A DNA stretch of 64,000 bases. Source: Bacidia rubella (Eukaryota > Ascomycota > Lecanoromycetes > Lecanorales > Ramalinaceae). The position numbers and the translations under genes are program-made. Below the pieces are notes generated by a model. It made no database searches. It was not told the DNA's origin and saw only the letters and a program-made list of their open reading frames with translations. Of the stretch, positions 11,701 to 21,883 are shown piece by piece. The DNA lies in NCBI GenBank assembly GCA_032158265.1, contig JAVTIF010000002.1, positions 1,364,001-1,428,000 on the forward strand, read 5' to 3'. How positions within the stretch are numbered: position 1 is the stretch's first letter; each line of letters starts with the position of its first letter.

Positions 11701-12415
11701 GAATGCTGGACCATTTTCAAGAGATATTCAGGCTCTTCTTTGTTCAGAGACGCTCCGAAAAAAATGCCGGTGTAGACGTCGCCGGTCTTCAAGGTGACGG
11801 AAGCGTTGTGACCCTGTTCATAAGTTCAGTCAACTTCATTCCATTCTCGGATCGCTCCACTCACAATTGAACTTGCGAAGAGGTGTAGAAGCCGATCATG
11901 GGATGTCTTCTCTACGTTTCCATCTTCTGTAGTATCTGGCCTATGCCCTGGTTTGTTTTGTATAGTGGCACCATTCTGCTGACTGGGAGTATTAGATCGC
12001 TGGGTGATAGGATTCATGCCAGATATCCAAGCTTTCTGCACAGGCGCTCGTCTGTAGAGTTCAACGGATTAGCATTTCGAAGTTGCAAAGTATTTTCATT
12101 CGGACCGTTGCTCAATTAGACGTGAGCATTGCTAATCATGGGATGGATATACACTAATGAACGTGAAGATTGATCGATGTGAATAAATAGTGTTGGGCAT
12201 AAAGAGTAGTTCTTGATCGTAGAGAGATAAGAAATGCGTAAAGAAGAGAAACCATACTTCTGTGTCGCCTCGTTTACTGCATTGCTCTGCTTACGAGAGC
12301 CATCTGGCTTATTGGTAGCCACCATAGTCTTCGATTGTGCTTTGCTCACATTCGAAGTCGTACCGCTGGACGAGTTGCTATCGGTGATAGGGTTGGTGTT
12401 GACCACCGCGGTCAT
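8785..12415 (-). CDS. PBP1: Ataxin-2 / Pab1-binding protein 1 homologue (LsmAD, PAM2)
   Basis: Five exons (12258-12415, 11865-12051, 11155-11813, 9031-11102, 8785-8981) sum to exactly 1091 codons (1090 residues). An atypical Sm (LSm14/ataxin-2) domain spans exons 2-3 (HDRLLHLFASSI-GHNASVTLKTGDVYTGIFFG). The LsmAD domain follows (DQFQANENLFGVKSDYDENI...YTTRIDK). A PAM2 motif, FNVKAHEFVP, lies near residue 670 and should bind the MLLE domain of poly(A)-binding protein. The rest is Gln/Pro/His-rich low complexity. The family regulates poly(A) tail length, stress granules and translation in the cytoplasm. The last intron has a clean CACTAAC branch point. The gene is divergent from BUD6. Confidence 0.92.
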
Positions 12416-13058
12416 GTTGAGGTTCGGGGCATGAACGGGCGACCGAGGACTAGCCGCTGTCGATATGCAGCTGGCCGAGACTACAAACTTCTAGAAGAGC
12501 CCCCAGGAGCCTCGATGCGGTGGGATTTGTCTTCAATGAAGTCTGAACGTTTCCAGTCTCAATTGATGGAGAGATCTGGGGTTGGGGCTTGAGCTCTCCC
12601 TGTTCGAAACTAATAGTCGGATTTAGTTCTAGTGGGCGGGCCGCCGACCAGCCTTCCCTTAATCGAGTGTCCAGCACTAAGGTAACAGCTCGGCTTAGCG
12701 GTTTTTGTGTCTTCCTTAAACCATCAGATTGCTAGCAACAAGAGCCTACAAGAGCTGGCAGTGCCTGGTAGTGGCTTCCCTTCAATTCGTTCGGAGAGTG
12801 CACATTGCGTCTGGCGGAAAAAAATAAAAGTATGCTGCAGTCAGCTCGCCCAGCAGTGCGAGGCGCACCGCTGCCGGAGCGGGTGAATATTTAGTCGAGC
12901 ACTAATCCCGAAGCGGAAGCCATACCCAATATCATCGCGAGACTGGTCGAAGTAACGGTAGCGGTCAACTGTCAACGGTGGCCCTCAAATGGTAAGTCTA
13001 TGATGCCGAATGACTGCCTTACAGAGGTGATACTCGACTCGTTTCACTTGAGGACGTC
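12416..13058. promoter_or_regulatory. Divergent promoter region, PBP1 / BUD6
   Basis: This 643-bp spacer between the ataxin-2 and BUD6 starts must carry both promoters and 5' UTRs. A run of A residues occurs near 12820. A GTAAGT...TTACAG pair at about 12993-13024 is too short (~33 nt) to be a normal intron. No other gene is visible. Confidence 0.4.
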
Positions 13059-16000
13059 ATGAGTGCGTTACAAGCCGGCTCGAGCTCACGCAACTCCAAA
13101 AGATCCACAGGGGAACCCTCCAACCCCCCTCCAACGGTAGCAAGCTCGTCGTCTCGCTCTGCTGCTGGTGGAGCTAGGTCTTCTTCAGGATCCTCAAAGT
13201 CTTCAAGCTACAAAAGCCAGAATGTTTGTTGATCATAACAACACCATGTCTCATATTTGCTAACGACGCCCTTTTGAAGCCCAGTCAACAACTTTCCCAA
13301 ATTGAGAAGAGTGTAACGCATCTTCTTGTTGCCACGAAGCAATTGCTCGAGACTCTGACACAATGGTCGCGACACAATGCTACGGAAGGCGAGGTTTCCG
13401 ATGTATACGTCCGCCTCGGGTACGAGTTCAACATCGCAGTCAGGGCGTTCAATGGGATCGGGGTCGACTGTGCAGATCTAGGCCCTGTGCCCGAGATGTT
13501 AAGATCGATACTGGAAGAGACTTTAAGTCAAGAAGCCAGCCCAGCCAGCCTCGACAAATTTCTTCCACGCATCAGAGACATTATCATCAACTTGCTACAT
13601 GGCTTGAAGAGGAAGCAGTCAAGGCTACGAGCTAAACAAGCGAAAGATGGGCAGACTAATGGTAACGCTTTGCAGCCTTCTACCACCTCAGGGAGTTTCA
13701 ATGCTGGCTTGAATCAGATGATAGATGACACTTCTTCGAGGAGATCCGGTGGACGAGGATCTGAAAGACGAACCGGAAGTGGGGGCACCTTAGCTGGCGA
13801 TCTGGCATCTAGCGAGTATACAAACGGCCATGAGGTAATGTCAAGGCATTCGTCCGCCGCTCCAACCCATCAAAGCTCCGGCGGTGCTTCTGTTGAGGCA
13901 CACGTTCGGTCTAATAGGGACAGTCAAAGGGCATTTCCTAATTCCGTGTCTGATGCCTCCATGTCTAGCACCAGTTCACAATCCTCATCAATCCTCGCAC
14001 CATCTTCAGATGATGGGAGCCAATGGTCACAATCCACAGCAAGACAAGTCTCTCAAAGAGAACAGACTCCTTTCTTTCAACCTCCGCCGCCCCCTCCTCC
14101 GAAGCAGCAAGATGCTCTGGCAGCACTTCAACGAGGAGGCGACTTGGAGAGGCGAGCATCCAGGCGATATTCCGCCTACCAGATTTCCAAACATTTAGGA
14201 GCCTCTACGAACGGTATACCTATGTTACCACCTACTCAGACCACGCCTATACCGAATCGTGGTCGTGATCTAAGAGATTCCATGAATGCAGTAAGAACAA
14301 GGGGTTCAGGAGCGTATCCGCCAAAACCTTCCCCTCGCACTGGAGATTCTTCGCCATCAAGAGGCACCGTTTTGTCTAACAGGATTTCCGAGGAAAGCTC
14401 ACAAAGTGGAGGCTCTAGGGACGAGATACCGGAATTGGCCTCGGAAGAAGGCAAGAAGGCGCACGAAACCACCCGCAATAATGCGAATCTCAGCCCTGGT
14501 GCTGAGCGACCTCAAGTAGGAGCCACACTCACTAGCCCTCTCGAAAGCCTGCCAGCTTATGAAGCTCCTGGATATGAAGAGCCCGAGCCTAGCAAATCTG
14601 GAGAACAATCATCCACGGCCGTCGAGAAAGCCGCGCATATGGAAAAGCAACAAGCCACACAGCAATTTGTGCCTGAGCAGTCGCCTCAGCCTGACAAAGA
14701 GCTTACTCTATTCTTGCAATACAAATCTAAAATAAAGAAATTCGTCCTCTCCGGAGGATCTACTGATCTGTCAATAGCAAGGCTACAATTGGCGTTCATT
14801 GAAAAGTTCGCCTGGAATACTCATAGCAACGGCAACGACCTCCCAGACATATACATCCAAGATCCCGTTTCCGGTGTACGCCATGAGCTTGAGGATTTGC
14901 AGGACGTCAAGGATCGATCAGTGCTTGTACTAAACGTGGAGGCTCTTGATGAAGTAAAGAAACATATTGATGAGGGGTTTGGTGGAATTCGAAAACTGGT
15001 CGAAGGCGTACGAAGCGTCGTGGAAACCCAGCACCTATCCCTGCAGAGGGTGTCAGATCGCCAGCAGGATACCAACCGGGAGGTTGCCCGTCTCTCTCTG
15101 AAGCCAGATACTCCTCTCGCACCAAGCTTCGGGCAGAAGGCGAAGGTATCTAGTAATCAAGCTGCCAATCTTCAATCGCTTCGTCAAGACCTAGCTGTCG
15201 TTCGCCAGACATTCACTTCTCTAGTCTCTGACATGAACAACTCGATGACTGACGTGAAGGAGAAGGCGTCATCCGTCAAAACCCTGGCGATTGAGGGAGT
15301 AGTACCTGATCTTGACTCCGCCACGGGTAGATCCTATGTTAACACAGGCAAGAAGAACCTGGGCGATGATTCAGAGAAGATTCTCAACGAAGTTGACGAT
15401 CTGCAAGATGTTGTTGAAGACCTGCGCAAAGATGTGGTTATCCGAGGCGTTAGGCCTCGGCCTCGCCAACTCGAAGATGTCAGCAAAAGTATAAGTAAAG
15501 CTTCGACAGAGGTCAAGAAGATGCAGGAGTTCTTGAAAAGAGAAAAGCCTGTTTGGACAAAGATTTGGGAGAAGGAGCTTGAGGTTGTCTGCCAAGATCG
15601 TGACTACCTGACCATGCAAGAAGATCTAGCTACCGACCTCGAGGATGACTTGGCTAAGGCGACTGAGACCTTTGCTTTGGTGGAACAGGCTACCAAGCAA
15701 CAAAACATCCAGGCATCACATGGCTCTGGAGTGACCCTCCGTAACACATCAAAGGGTCTTGCAGCAATTGCAAGCGGTCCTGACGAGGACGTTGATCCTC
15801 TGAAGGCGAAAGACGGAGTCTTGGGTGAGGTGCGAGCCCTCAGACCCAACCATGAAACACGACTAGAGGCTATTGAGCGGGCAGACAAGGCTCGACAGCG
15901 AGAGCTTGCAGTACGGAAAGAAGGGGAGTTTGCTAAAGAAGTTGCAGCTTTTGTGGAGGAGGGCAAGCTGAAGAAGAGCGGAGGGGTCGAGGAGACGGAG

Positions 16001-16363
16001 AGATTGAGGAAAGCGAGGGATGAGCGCAACATGCGTGAGGCCTGGGAGAAGCAACGAGAAAGAGCAGCTGCTAAGGCAGCCCAAGCTGATAATGCTGGAG
16101 GACCTCCAACTGTGACTGATCAGAGCGCCGATCCATTGGATCCTCAGCTTTCACCAGCAGAGTCAAATCCGGTGGAGCCATCACTGCAGACAGCTGCTCA
16201 AGAGCCTGAACCTCTCAACAGAAAGCATGAGGGCCAACCTCAAGGTAAGTGGATCATCAAGCTTCTGAGCCAACAGAGTTCATCAAACTAAGCGGATTGT
16301 ACAGGTCAACCCCCCTCACCGTCGAAAAGAACTTCTTGGCTTCCTACTATCTTTGCATCGTAA
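13059..16363 (+). CDS. BUD6: BUD6/AIP3 actin-nucleation-promoting polarity factor
   Basis: I propose three exons (13059-13223, 13280-16244, 16305-16363), together 1063 codons. Exon 1 is a short Ser-rich leader. Exon 2 begins PSQQLSQIEKS and continues into the hallmark AIP3 N-terminal segment (THLLVATKQLLETLTQWSR). Serine-rich disorder then runs to about residue 480. The C-terminal core starts at LTLFLQYKSKIKKFVL and contains long coiled-coil stretches (~residues 560-960). Yeast Bud6 works with formins at polarity sites to nucleate actin cables, and filamentous homologues act at hyphal tips and septa. The first donor is unusual (GTTTGT) but is backed by a TGCTAAC branch point and frame. The last intron (GTAAGT...TACAG) adds only ~19 residues; without it the protein ends at 16291. 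Confidence 0.88.
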
Positions 16364-16909
16364 CATTGTACATAGCGGTTCTCCTGGGCGGCTTTGTGTT
16401 CGTCTCTTGCGGCTTGTTGGAGTGAACATTGTGCGGTCAGCATTGCGTTGAGCGAGGGTGTTGCGGCGCGTCTTAGCGACTATCTACTCTTACATAGCTG
16501 ATGCATATCTTTCGGGATTTCGAGGAATAGTATACTTGTTTGTTTAGTACAGACCGCCCTATTGTTGTTTCTACATATTGCCCCTATCCAGAATAACTGA
16601 AGCCTACTTGTACCTATACTAGGGGGCTATCAGCTTGAGGTCGCTCTACAAATAGATAGAGCTTCATATCACATGTGTAAGGATCTCCACTGTTCTCTTC
16701 CAATTCTCTTGGTAAAGCAAGGCATTGCTGAGGTTGACCTACTACTTAGGCGAAGCCGTGGAAGTAACAGACGACGGAAGCTCTTCTCACCTATTCACAT
16801 AAGCAAAAGGATCATAAAACCAAGCAGACGCATGCCCAATGTCCTGTTAATGCAGAGGATACTCGTCCGAAGATCGTCGCTGTTCAATTAAGACTGTCTG
16901 AAAGTAGTA
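16364..16909. other. Convergent 3' intergenic region, BUD6 / VPS29
   Basis: This 546-bp AT-rich interval between two convergent genes probably contains both 3' UTRs. The 72-codon frame at 16673-16891 has no recognisable features and is left out. Confidence 0.35.
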
Positions 16910-17707
16910 TCAAGCGGCCAGCCCACTATTCTTCCTAAAAGAGACCTTCTCAACGCCCACATTCAACACGCCATTAGCATCGGTTTTGAGCTGATAAACG
17001 TATAGCACTAGCACATCTCCTTGTACCTGTAACAGCCATCTAGTCAGCACTGCCTTCACACACTTCCCAACCCGGTGGCAGGTACAACAGAAAGAATATA
17101 CTCACATCCATCAAGCAAAAACTCGGCACCCCACCCAACCCATCCTCCTCACCAGGCCAACCCACACTCATCGCCCCCGTCGCACTCCCTGGATTCACAA
17201 AGAACTTCCCCTCCAACTCATACGCCTCGAATCTATGGCTGCCGCCCCATAACAGCACATCAACATCCATATGCCGTGCCGCAATCAGCAAGCTATCTGC
17301 ATCGCCCGGTGGTATAATGGTATGCCCATGTGTAAAGCCTATGCGTAACGAGCCATGCGTAACGACTTTGGAGAGGGCAAGGTTGGGGGCTTCGGTGTCG
17401 AAGTCGCCTTTGACGATTTGGATATCCGAGGCAATTGTGCGGAGGTAGTCGTAGGTTTCTTTGTCGGTAAGGTTGCCTAGGCAGAGGATCTGGGAGATCT
17501 TGTTGGGGGCGAGGAGTTTTTTGAACTGTTCTTTCTCTTAGTACTGGACAGGCGGTGTATGTAGAGTAGGGAGGTAGGCCGTACTTTTGCTGGTATGTCC
17601 TAGAACAGGGTATTAGCAATATTTAGTAGCTTTCTTAATTCTATACATACGGGGGCTCGGTCGGGTATGAAGAGGTCACCAAGAACGAGAACAAGTCTGG
17701 AAGCCAT
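16910..17707 (-). CDS. VPS29: Retromer subunit VPS29
   Basis: Four exons (17651-17707, 17585-17599, 17106-17525, 16910-17026) give 202 residues. All three introns are phase 0. The product begins MASRLVLVLGDLFIPDRAP, continues DIPAK from a 15-nt microexon, then FKKLLAPNKISQILCLGNLTD. GDFD, THGH and NPGSATGA motifs follow. This is the metallophosphoesterase fold of VPS29, which acts as a scaffold (not a phosphatase) joining VPS35 in the retromer coat that returns cargo from endosomes to the Golgi. The family length is ~180-200 residues. The His of the GDxH motif is Phe here (GDLF), which I believe is common in fungal VPS29. The gene diverges from AGX1. Confidence 0.93.
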
Positions 17708-18058
17708 TGTGTCGGTTTCGGCTCATTGGATGGTGGTGTGAAGGTACTGCTGCCTGAGCTGGCTGGGCTGTTACCGCTGCATGTCGGTCGAATGCTGGTT
17801 TTGTCTATTCAAGAAGGCTGGTAGGTGGATGGCTGGCTCGAAAGGCGTAAAGCTCGTGTATGCTGCTACAAGTCTACCGCTGTTAATGTTGAAGCTTGGA
17901 GGATGTTAACGGCTAAGATGATCCCTGCATGATGGCTCAACGTCGCTCTCCACTTCTTCACGCCAATCGACGCATACAGACACACTACGACTCTGAGGAA
18001 TATCCAATGATTACAATTGATTGCTGCAAAACCGCAACCCAGGCTCAGACACGTCATC
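17708..18058. promoter_or_regulatory. Divergent region between VPS29 and AGX1
   Basis: This spacer should contain the promoters of both genes. It has several short upstream ATGs relative to AGX1 (for example at 17929 and 18008), but none is in frame with the aminotransferase without splicing. Confidence 0.35.
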
Positions 18059-18310
18059 CTGGCCCTCCGCTTCTCCGCCGCCCTCTACCGAAAACCCCTC
18101 CTCGCCTCAACCCTGGCGCCCTCACGTCCCACCGCAGCACGCTCCCGACTCTCCCTAATCTCGCGCCATCTTGACCACCGTCCTCTCCTACCCCTGAATA
18201 CACCCTTCTCCACAGAACGACAAGCCGGCGCCGAAGGCGACGACATCCCCTACAATCCACCTGAGCGAACCCCACCTCCATTGACTTCAGAATCAAAGGC
18301 GCCCTTGAAG

Positions 18311-19539
18311 ATGTCGTCGCAACCAGACCACCCTTCCCTGCTCATTCCTGGCCCAATCGAGCTCGACGATGCCGTCCTCAACTCCATGTCACATTACGCC
18401 CAATCGCACGTCGGTCCGCCTTTCGTCAACATGTTCGGCGAGACTCTCACGATGCTGAGGAAAATGTTCCAAACCAGCAACCCTGCCTCTCAGCCCTTTG
18501 TGATCTCCGGCTCCGGCACCCTTGGCTGGGACTTAGTCGCTGCCAATTTGGCGGAGAGAGGCGATGAGGCGTTGGTGCTGCATACAGGCTACTTCGCCGA
18601 TTCGTTCGCGGATTGCTTCGAGACGTATGGGGTTAAGGCCACGCAATTGAATGCGCCGATTGGAGATCGCCCGGGGTTAAAGGAGGTGGAGGAGAAGTTG
18701 AGGGAGAAGAGGTGGAAGATCATTACGGTTACGCATGTGGATACGAGTACGGGGGTGTTGAGTGAGATTAAGGCGTTGAGTGAGTTGGTGCATAGGGTCA
18801 GCCCGGAGACTTTGATCGTGGCGGATAGTGTATGTGCAGTGGGGAGTGAAGAGATTTGCTTTGATGAGTGGGGGCTTGACGTTGTCGTCACGGCAAGTCA
18901 GAAGGGGCTTGGGTGCCCGCCGGGCCTGTGTATTGTGATGTGCTCGGGAAGAGCGATGGAGACGTTCAAGAATAGGAAGACGCCGCCGGCAAGTTATTTT
19001 GCGAGTATGAAGAATTGGTTGCCTAGTATGCAGATTCCCTTTTCAATGGCTCTTTATTGTTTCATCGTCATCCGGTGCTAATGAGTTGTCGTGTAGTAAT
19101 GCAGAATTATGAAGCCAAAAAGCCGTCATACTTTGCCACACCACCAACTCAACTCGTCACCACCCTGCACACCTCTCTCACAAATATCCTCTCGCGTCCA
19201 CTCTCTGAACGATTTGCCGCTCACCGAGAAGCCTCACAGCGAATCAAGGAAGCCGTCACAGACATGGGCTTAAAGCAATTGGCAGAAAAGCCGGAGAACC
19301 AAGCAAATGGTATGACTGCAATGTATCTGCCCAACGATCTGAATGCACCAGAAGTTCTACCAAATCTTTTGAAGCGAGGCGTCATTTTTGCTGGAGGTTT
19401 GCATAAGGAGATCGCAACCAAATATATAAGGTTTGGTCATATGGGTGTAAGCGTGACGGATCCGAAAAGAGATGACATTAACAAGGCTCTCGCAGCCCTG
19501 AAAGATGGGCTAGCTGAGGTTGGATACAAAGCCCCTTGA
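18311..19539 (+). CDS. AGX1: Alanine-glyoxylate aminotransferase
   Basis: Two exons (18311-19025 and 19097-19539) give 385 residues from the first in-frame ATG (MSSQPDHPSLLIPGPIELD). The 71-nt intron has a GTATGC donor and GTGTAG acceptor, and splicing restores NWLPI-MQNYEAKKPSYFATPP, as expected for the family. It is a fold-type I PLP enzyme of the AGT/serine-pyruvate class. The glycine-rich GSGTLGWDLV segment, the ADSVCAVGSEE aspartate region and the Schiff-base lysine in TASQKGLGCPPG are all visible. It converts glyoxylate plus alanine to glycine plus pyruvate. In the same open frame, without an ATG, ~85-98 codons upstream encode an Arg/Ser/Leu-rich, nearly acid-free stretch resembling a mitochondrial presequence (see findings). 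No PTS1 is present; the C terminus is YKAP. Confidence 0.9.
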
Positions 19540-21586
19540 TAGACGGAGTTCATCCTCGTATATTTCACTGTCGAGCGATAAAAGCTTTGCTGTCTTTGCA
19601 ACTCAGCATCTTCTCTCAAAGTTCAGCCCTTTGCCAGCCTCATCTCCAGCGATAATGTGTATTCTCACATTTCATAGATTTCACGCCGCTAGGGTTTGAA
19701 TTAGCTTATGTCTGGCTAGGGCATTGTCTTTTCCTTGGAGGGCCGGACGTTGCGCGCCTCACCTTGATAGGGCGTACAATATTGCCAGAAATGAGCCGAT
19801 GAAGGATGGATAGACCTGGCCGTTGGGGCGAAAACGTCGCCCTAATGCACACTTGCCCAAAGGGGGAGAACGAAGGAAGTTCGCAATCAGCTAACGCTCC
19901 TCCGGATGCTTAGATAACGACCCGATCCCCGAAGCGCTGCAAGATTACCTTCTTACAACTCCAAAATTGAACGGGGAAGTTCTAAGACTCTATCTCTCGC
20001 CATGAATCATCTTTGTGATATGATCGTCGTCCGGGACGGCTCATGTATGTCAGCCGCCCTTGCAGCTGCAAAAGAAGCTAGCGATAGAGTTGGTGGTTTT
20101 GGTAGCTGACTTTGATCAGCAGTGCGGATGACTGTGTTGATTATGACATTGATGACCGTGCCTGATTCGTTCTCATCGCCTCATACTGTGTGTCAGTACA
20201 ACAGATGAAGTCGTGGCTTGGGCTGAGCGAGAACAGTCTTGAGGCTGAGCATGCCGGCTTGCTAGTGGATATTAGCTGGACTTGATGGAATCGTAGTGGA
20301 AGTGAGTAAAGCATACTGGCCTACTAGCTCAGCCTGACCGCCGCATACCTAGATGTTCAAAAGTTTACTCAGATATCTGCTGACAGCGCCAGCCACGGGG
20401 ATGCTTACCATTGAGTAACGTTCCGTCCATAATCCAGCGACTTGATACTTGAGATATCAAGCTTTCAAACAATTAGTTGATACCTAGGGTAGAGTAGCAT
20501 TGTTATTCAGTCAGTGGTTTTTTGCTTCGCTGCGGTCGCGACCTGGCGTTCACTGGACTGAATGCGCGCAGACTCACAACCATTGTGTTCGGCATAAACT
20601 GAATGAGCACCATGCAGCTAGGGGTTCGGACCATTCCTAGCACACATGTGCTATATTGGAGTGGCTGCGTCCTACGTATCATTCGTGTTCGATTGACGCG
20701 AGTTCTGGCTGAGCGGAATAGCAAGAGAATTGGAGCGGACCGTGTAGCAATTCTTCTTGAAGCATATACATACTGAACAAGCTGCACTTGATTGAGGGCT
20801 GGTGGAAAGCTCAGATGATTGATTTAGTGTGAATGGCCTGTGCGTTTTGTTACGTACCTCTCAAACACCATTTAAGGAGTAGGAGGACCGTTCCTAGTAC
20901 TTTAGCATGCATTCAATCAATTTGGGTGACGGATTCCAAATCAAAAAGTGTGCCTGTTTCATAATTGTAAGAAATGAATTTTTCCTGGTGCGACATGTTT
21001 TGTGGGGAACACTAGCTCCGCCTCACCATCAACATCAAGGTGTGTTAGTGTCTTACAATCGCATTTAGCGAGACACTCCGGAGATGATTGGGTTTTAACG
21101 ATGGCTTTGAGACAGAACCTCAAGAGACAATAACAAATGATAATAGTGAAAGATCACATGAAAAGGGCTTGTCAAATTTTGAGAGTTGCCAGCGAACTTT
21201 TCCAGCACGGCGTAGATTGACTATTATAATGCTAGTAGTAATTGCAGAATGAAGTCTAACGCTCGTCTCGAGATGTAAGGGTTGCAAAGCACACTCGTTC
21301 CGAAATCAGGGGCCAATAAGCTATCCTACCGCTCAACACTCATGGTTTGTAACGCTGGAGATGCGTTTGGCTGAAGCGAATGTTGAATATGGTGACCGAT
21401 CCGTAGACTAGACAGCCTTGAACGCACCTCCAAGTAATGACGGGTGCTTGCCAAATGAGATTTGAGACGCTCCAGTGAGGTCGATAGGCTTCGGGCTGCG
21501 CTTGTGTTTGAAATCGACAGGTAGTTGAATACAGGGGACTGGAGGTAGCCACTCGATAGGTTTCGACTGAACCGTGAAGTAATATT
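19540..21586. other. Gene-poor intergenic region
   Basis: About 2 kb lacks any ORF with recognisable protein features on either strand. I did not find tRNA, 5S rRNA or terminal repeats. It may contain the AGX1 terminator and non-coding transcripts that sequence alone does not reveal. Confidence 0.4.
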
Positions 21587-21883
21587 TTACTTCTTGGATG
21601 TCCCACCCGAAGAGCTGGCGCCATCGACCTGGGTGGGATCGCCTTTATAGTTCTGCCAAAACCGAGCGACAGCTCGTTTAAACTGATTATTGTCTTTATA
21701 GCGTTCCTGGAAGTAATTGAGTACGGCGTATTCCTCCCTGGTCATCACGTAAGTTGTTGGATGTTGCTGAATTCTCCCCCAAACTTCGTCGCGGGTGCGG
21801 TCCAATAGCTGCGAAGCAGCAGCTGGTGTATCGTTGTTGCTTTTGGCCTGTTCAAGAGCCTTTAAAATGGTTGGGGGAGCCAT
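21587..21883 (-). CDS. Small conserved-looking protein of unknown function
   Basis: The frame encodes 98 residues from the ATG at 21883 (MAPPTILKALEQAKSNND...). Fifteen further in-frame codons upstream start with TTG and are unlikely to be used. The protein is hydrophilic and probably helical, with an aromatic-rich core (MTREEYAVLNYFQERYKDNN, then AVARFWQNYKGD) and a short Ser/Gly/Lys tail (SSSGGTSKK). No signal peptide, membrane segment or cysteine is seen. The composition and aromatic pattern look like a real, folded small protein. I recall similar short orphans in ascomycetes but cannot name a family. It stands alone in a 6-kb gene-poor tract. Confidence 0.55.
   Translation of the reverse strand: MAPPTILKALEQAKSNNDTPAAASQLLDRTRDEVWGRIQQHPTTYVMTREEYAVLNYFQERYKDNNQFKRAVARFWQNYKGDPTQVDGASSSGGTSKK

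Noticed and set aside
12990..13025. GTAAGT...TTACAG pair upstream of BUD6 as a 5' UTR intron
   Set aside because: The interval is ~33 nt, shorter than any other intron in the window, and the upstream ATG would run into a stop.
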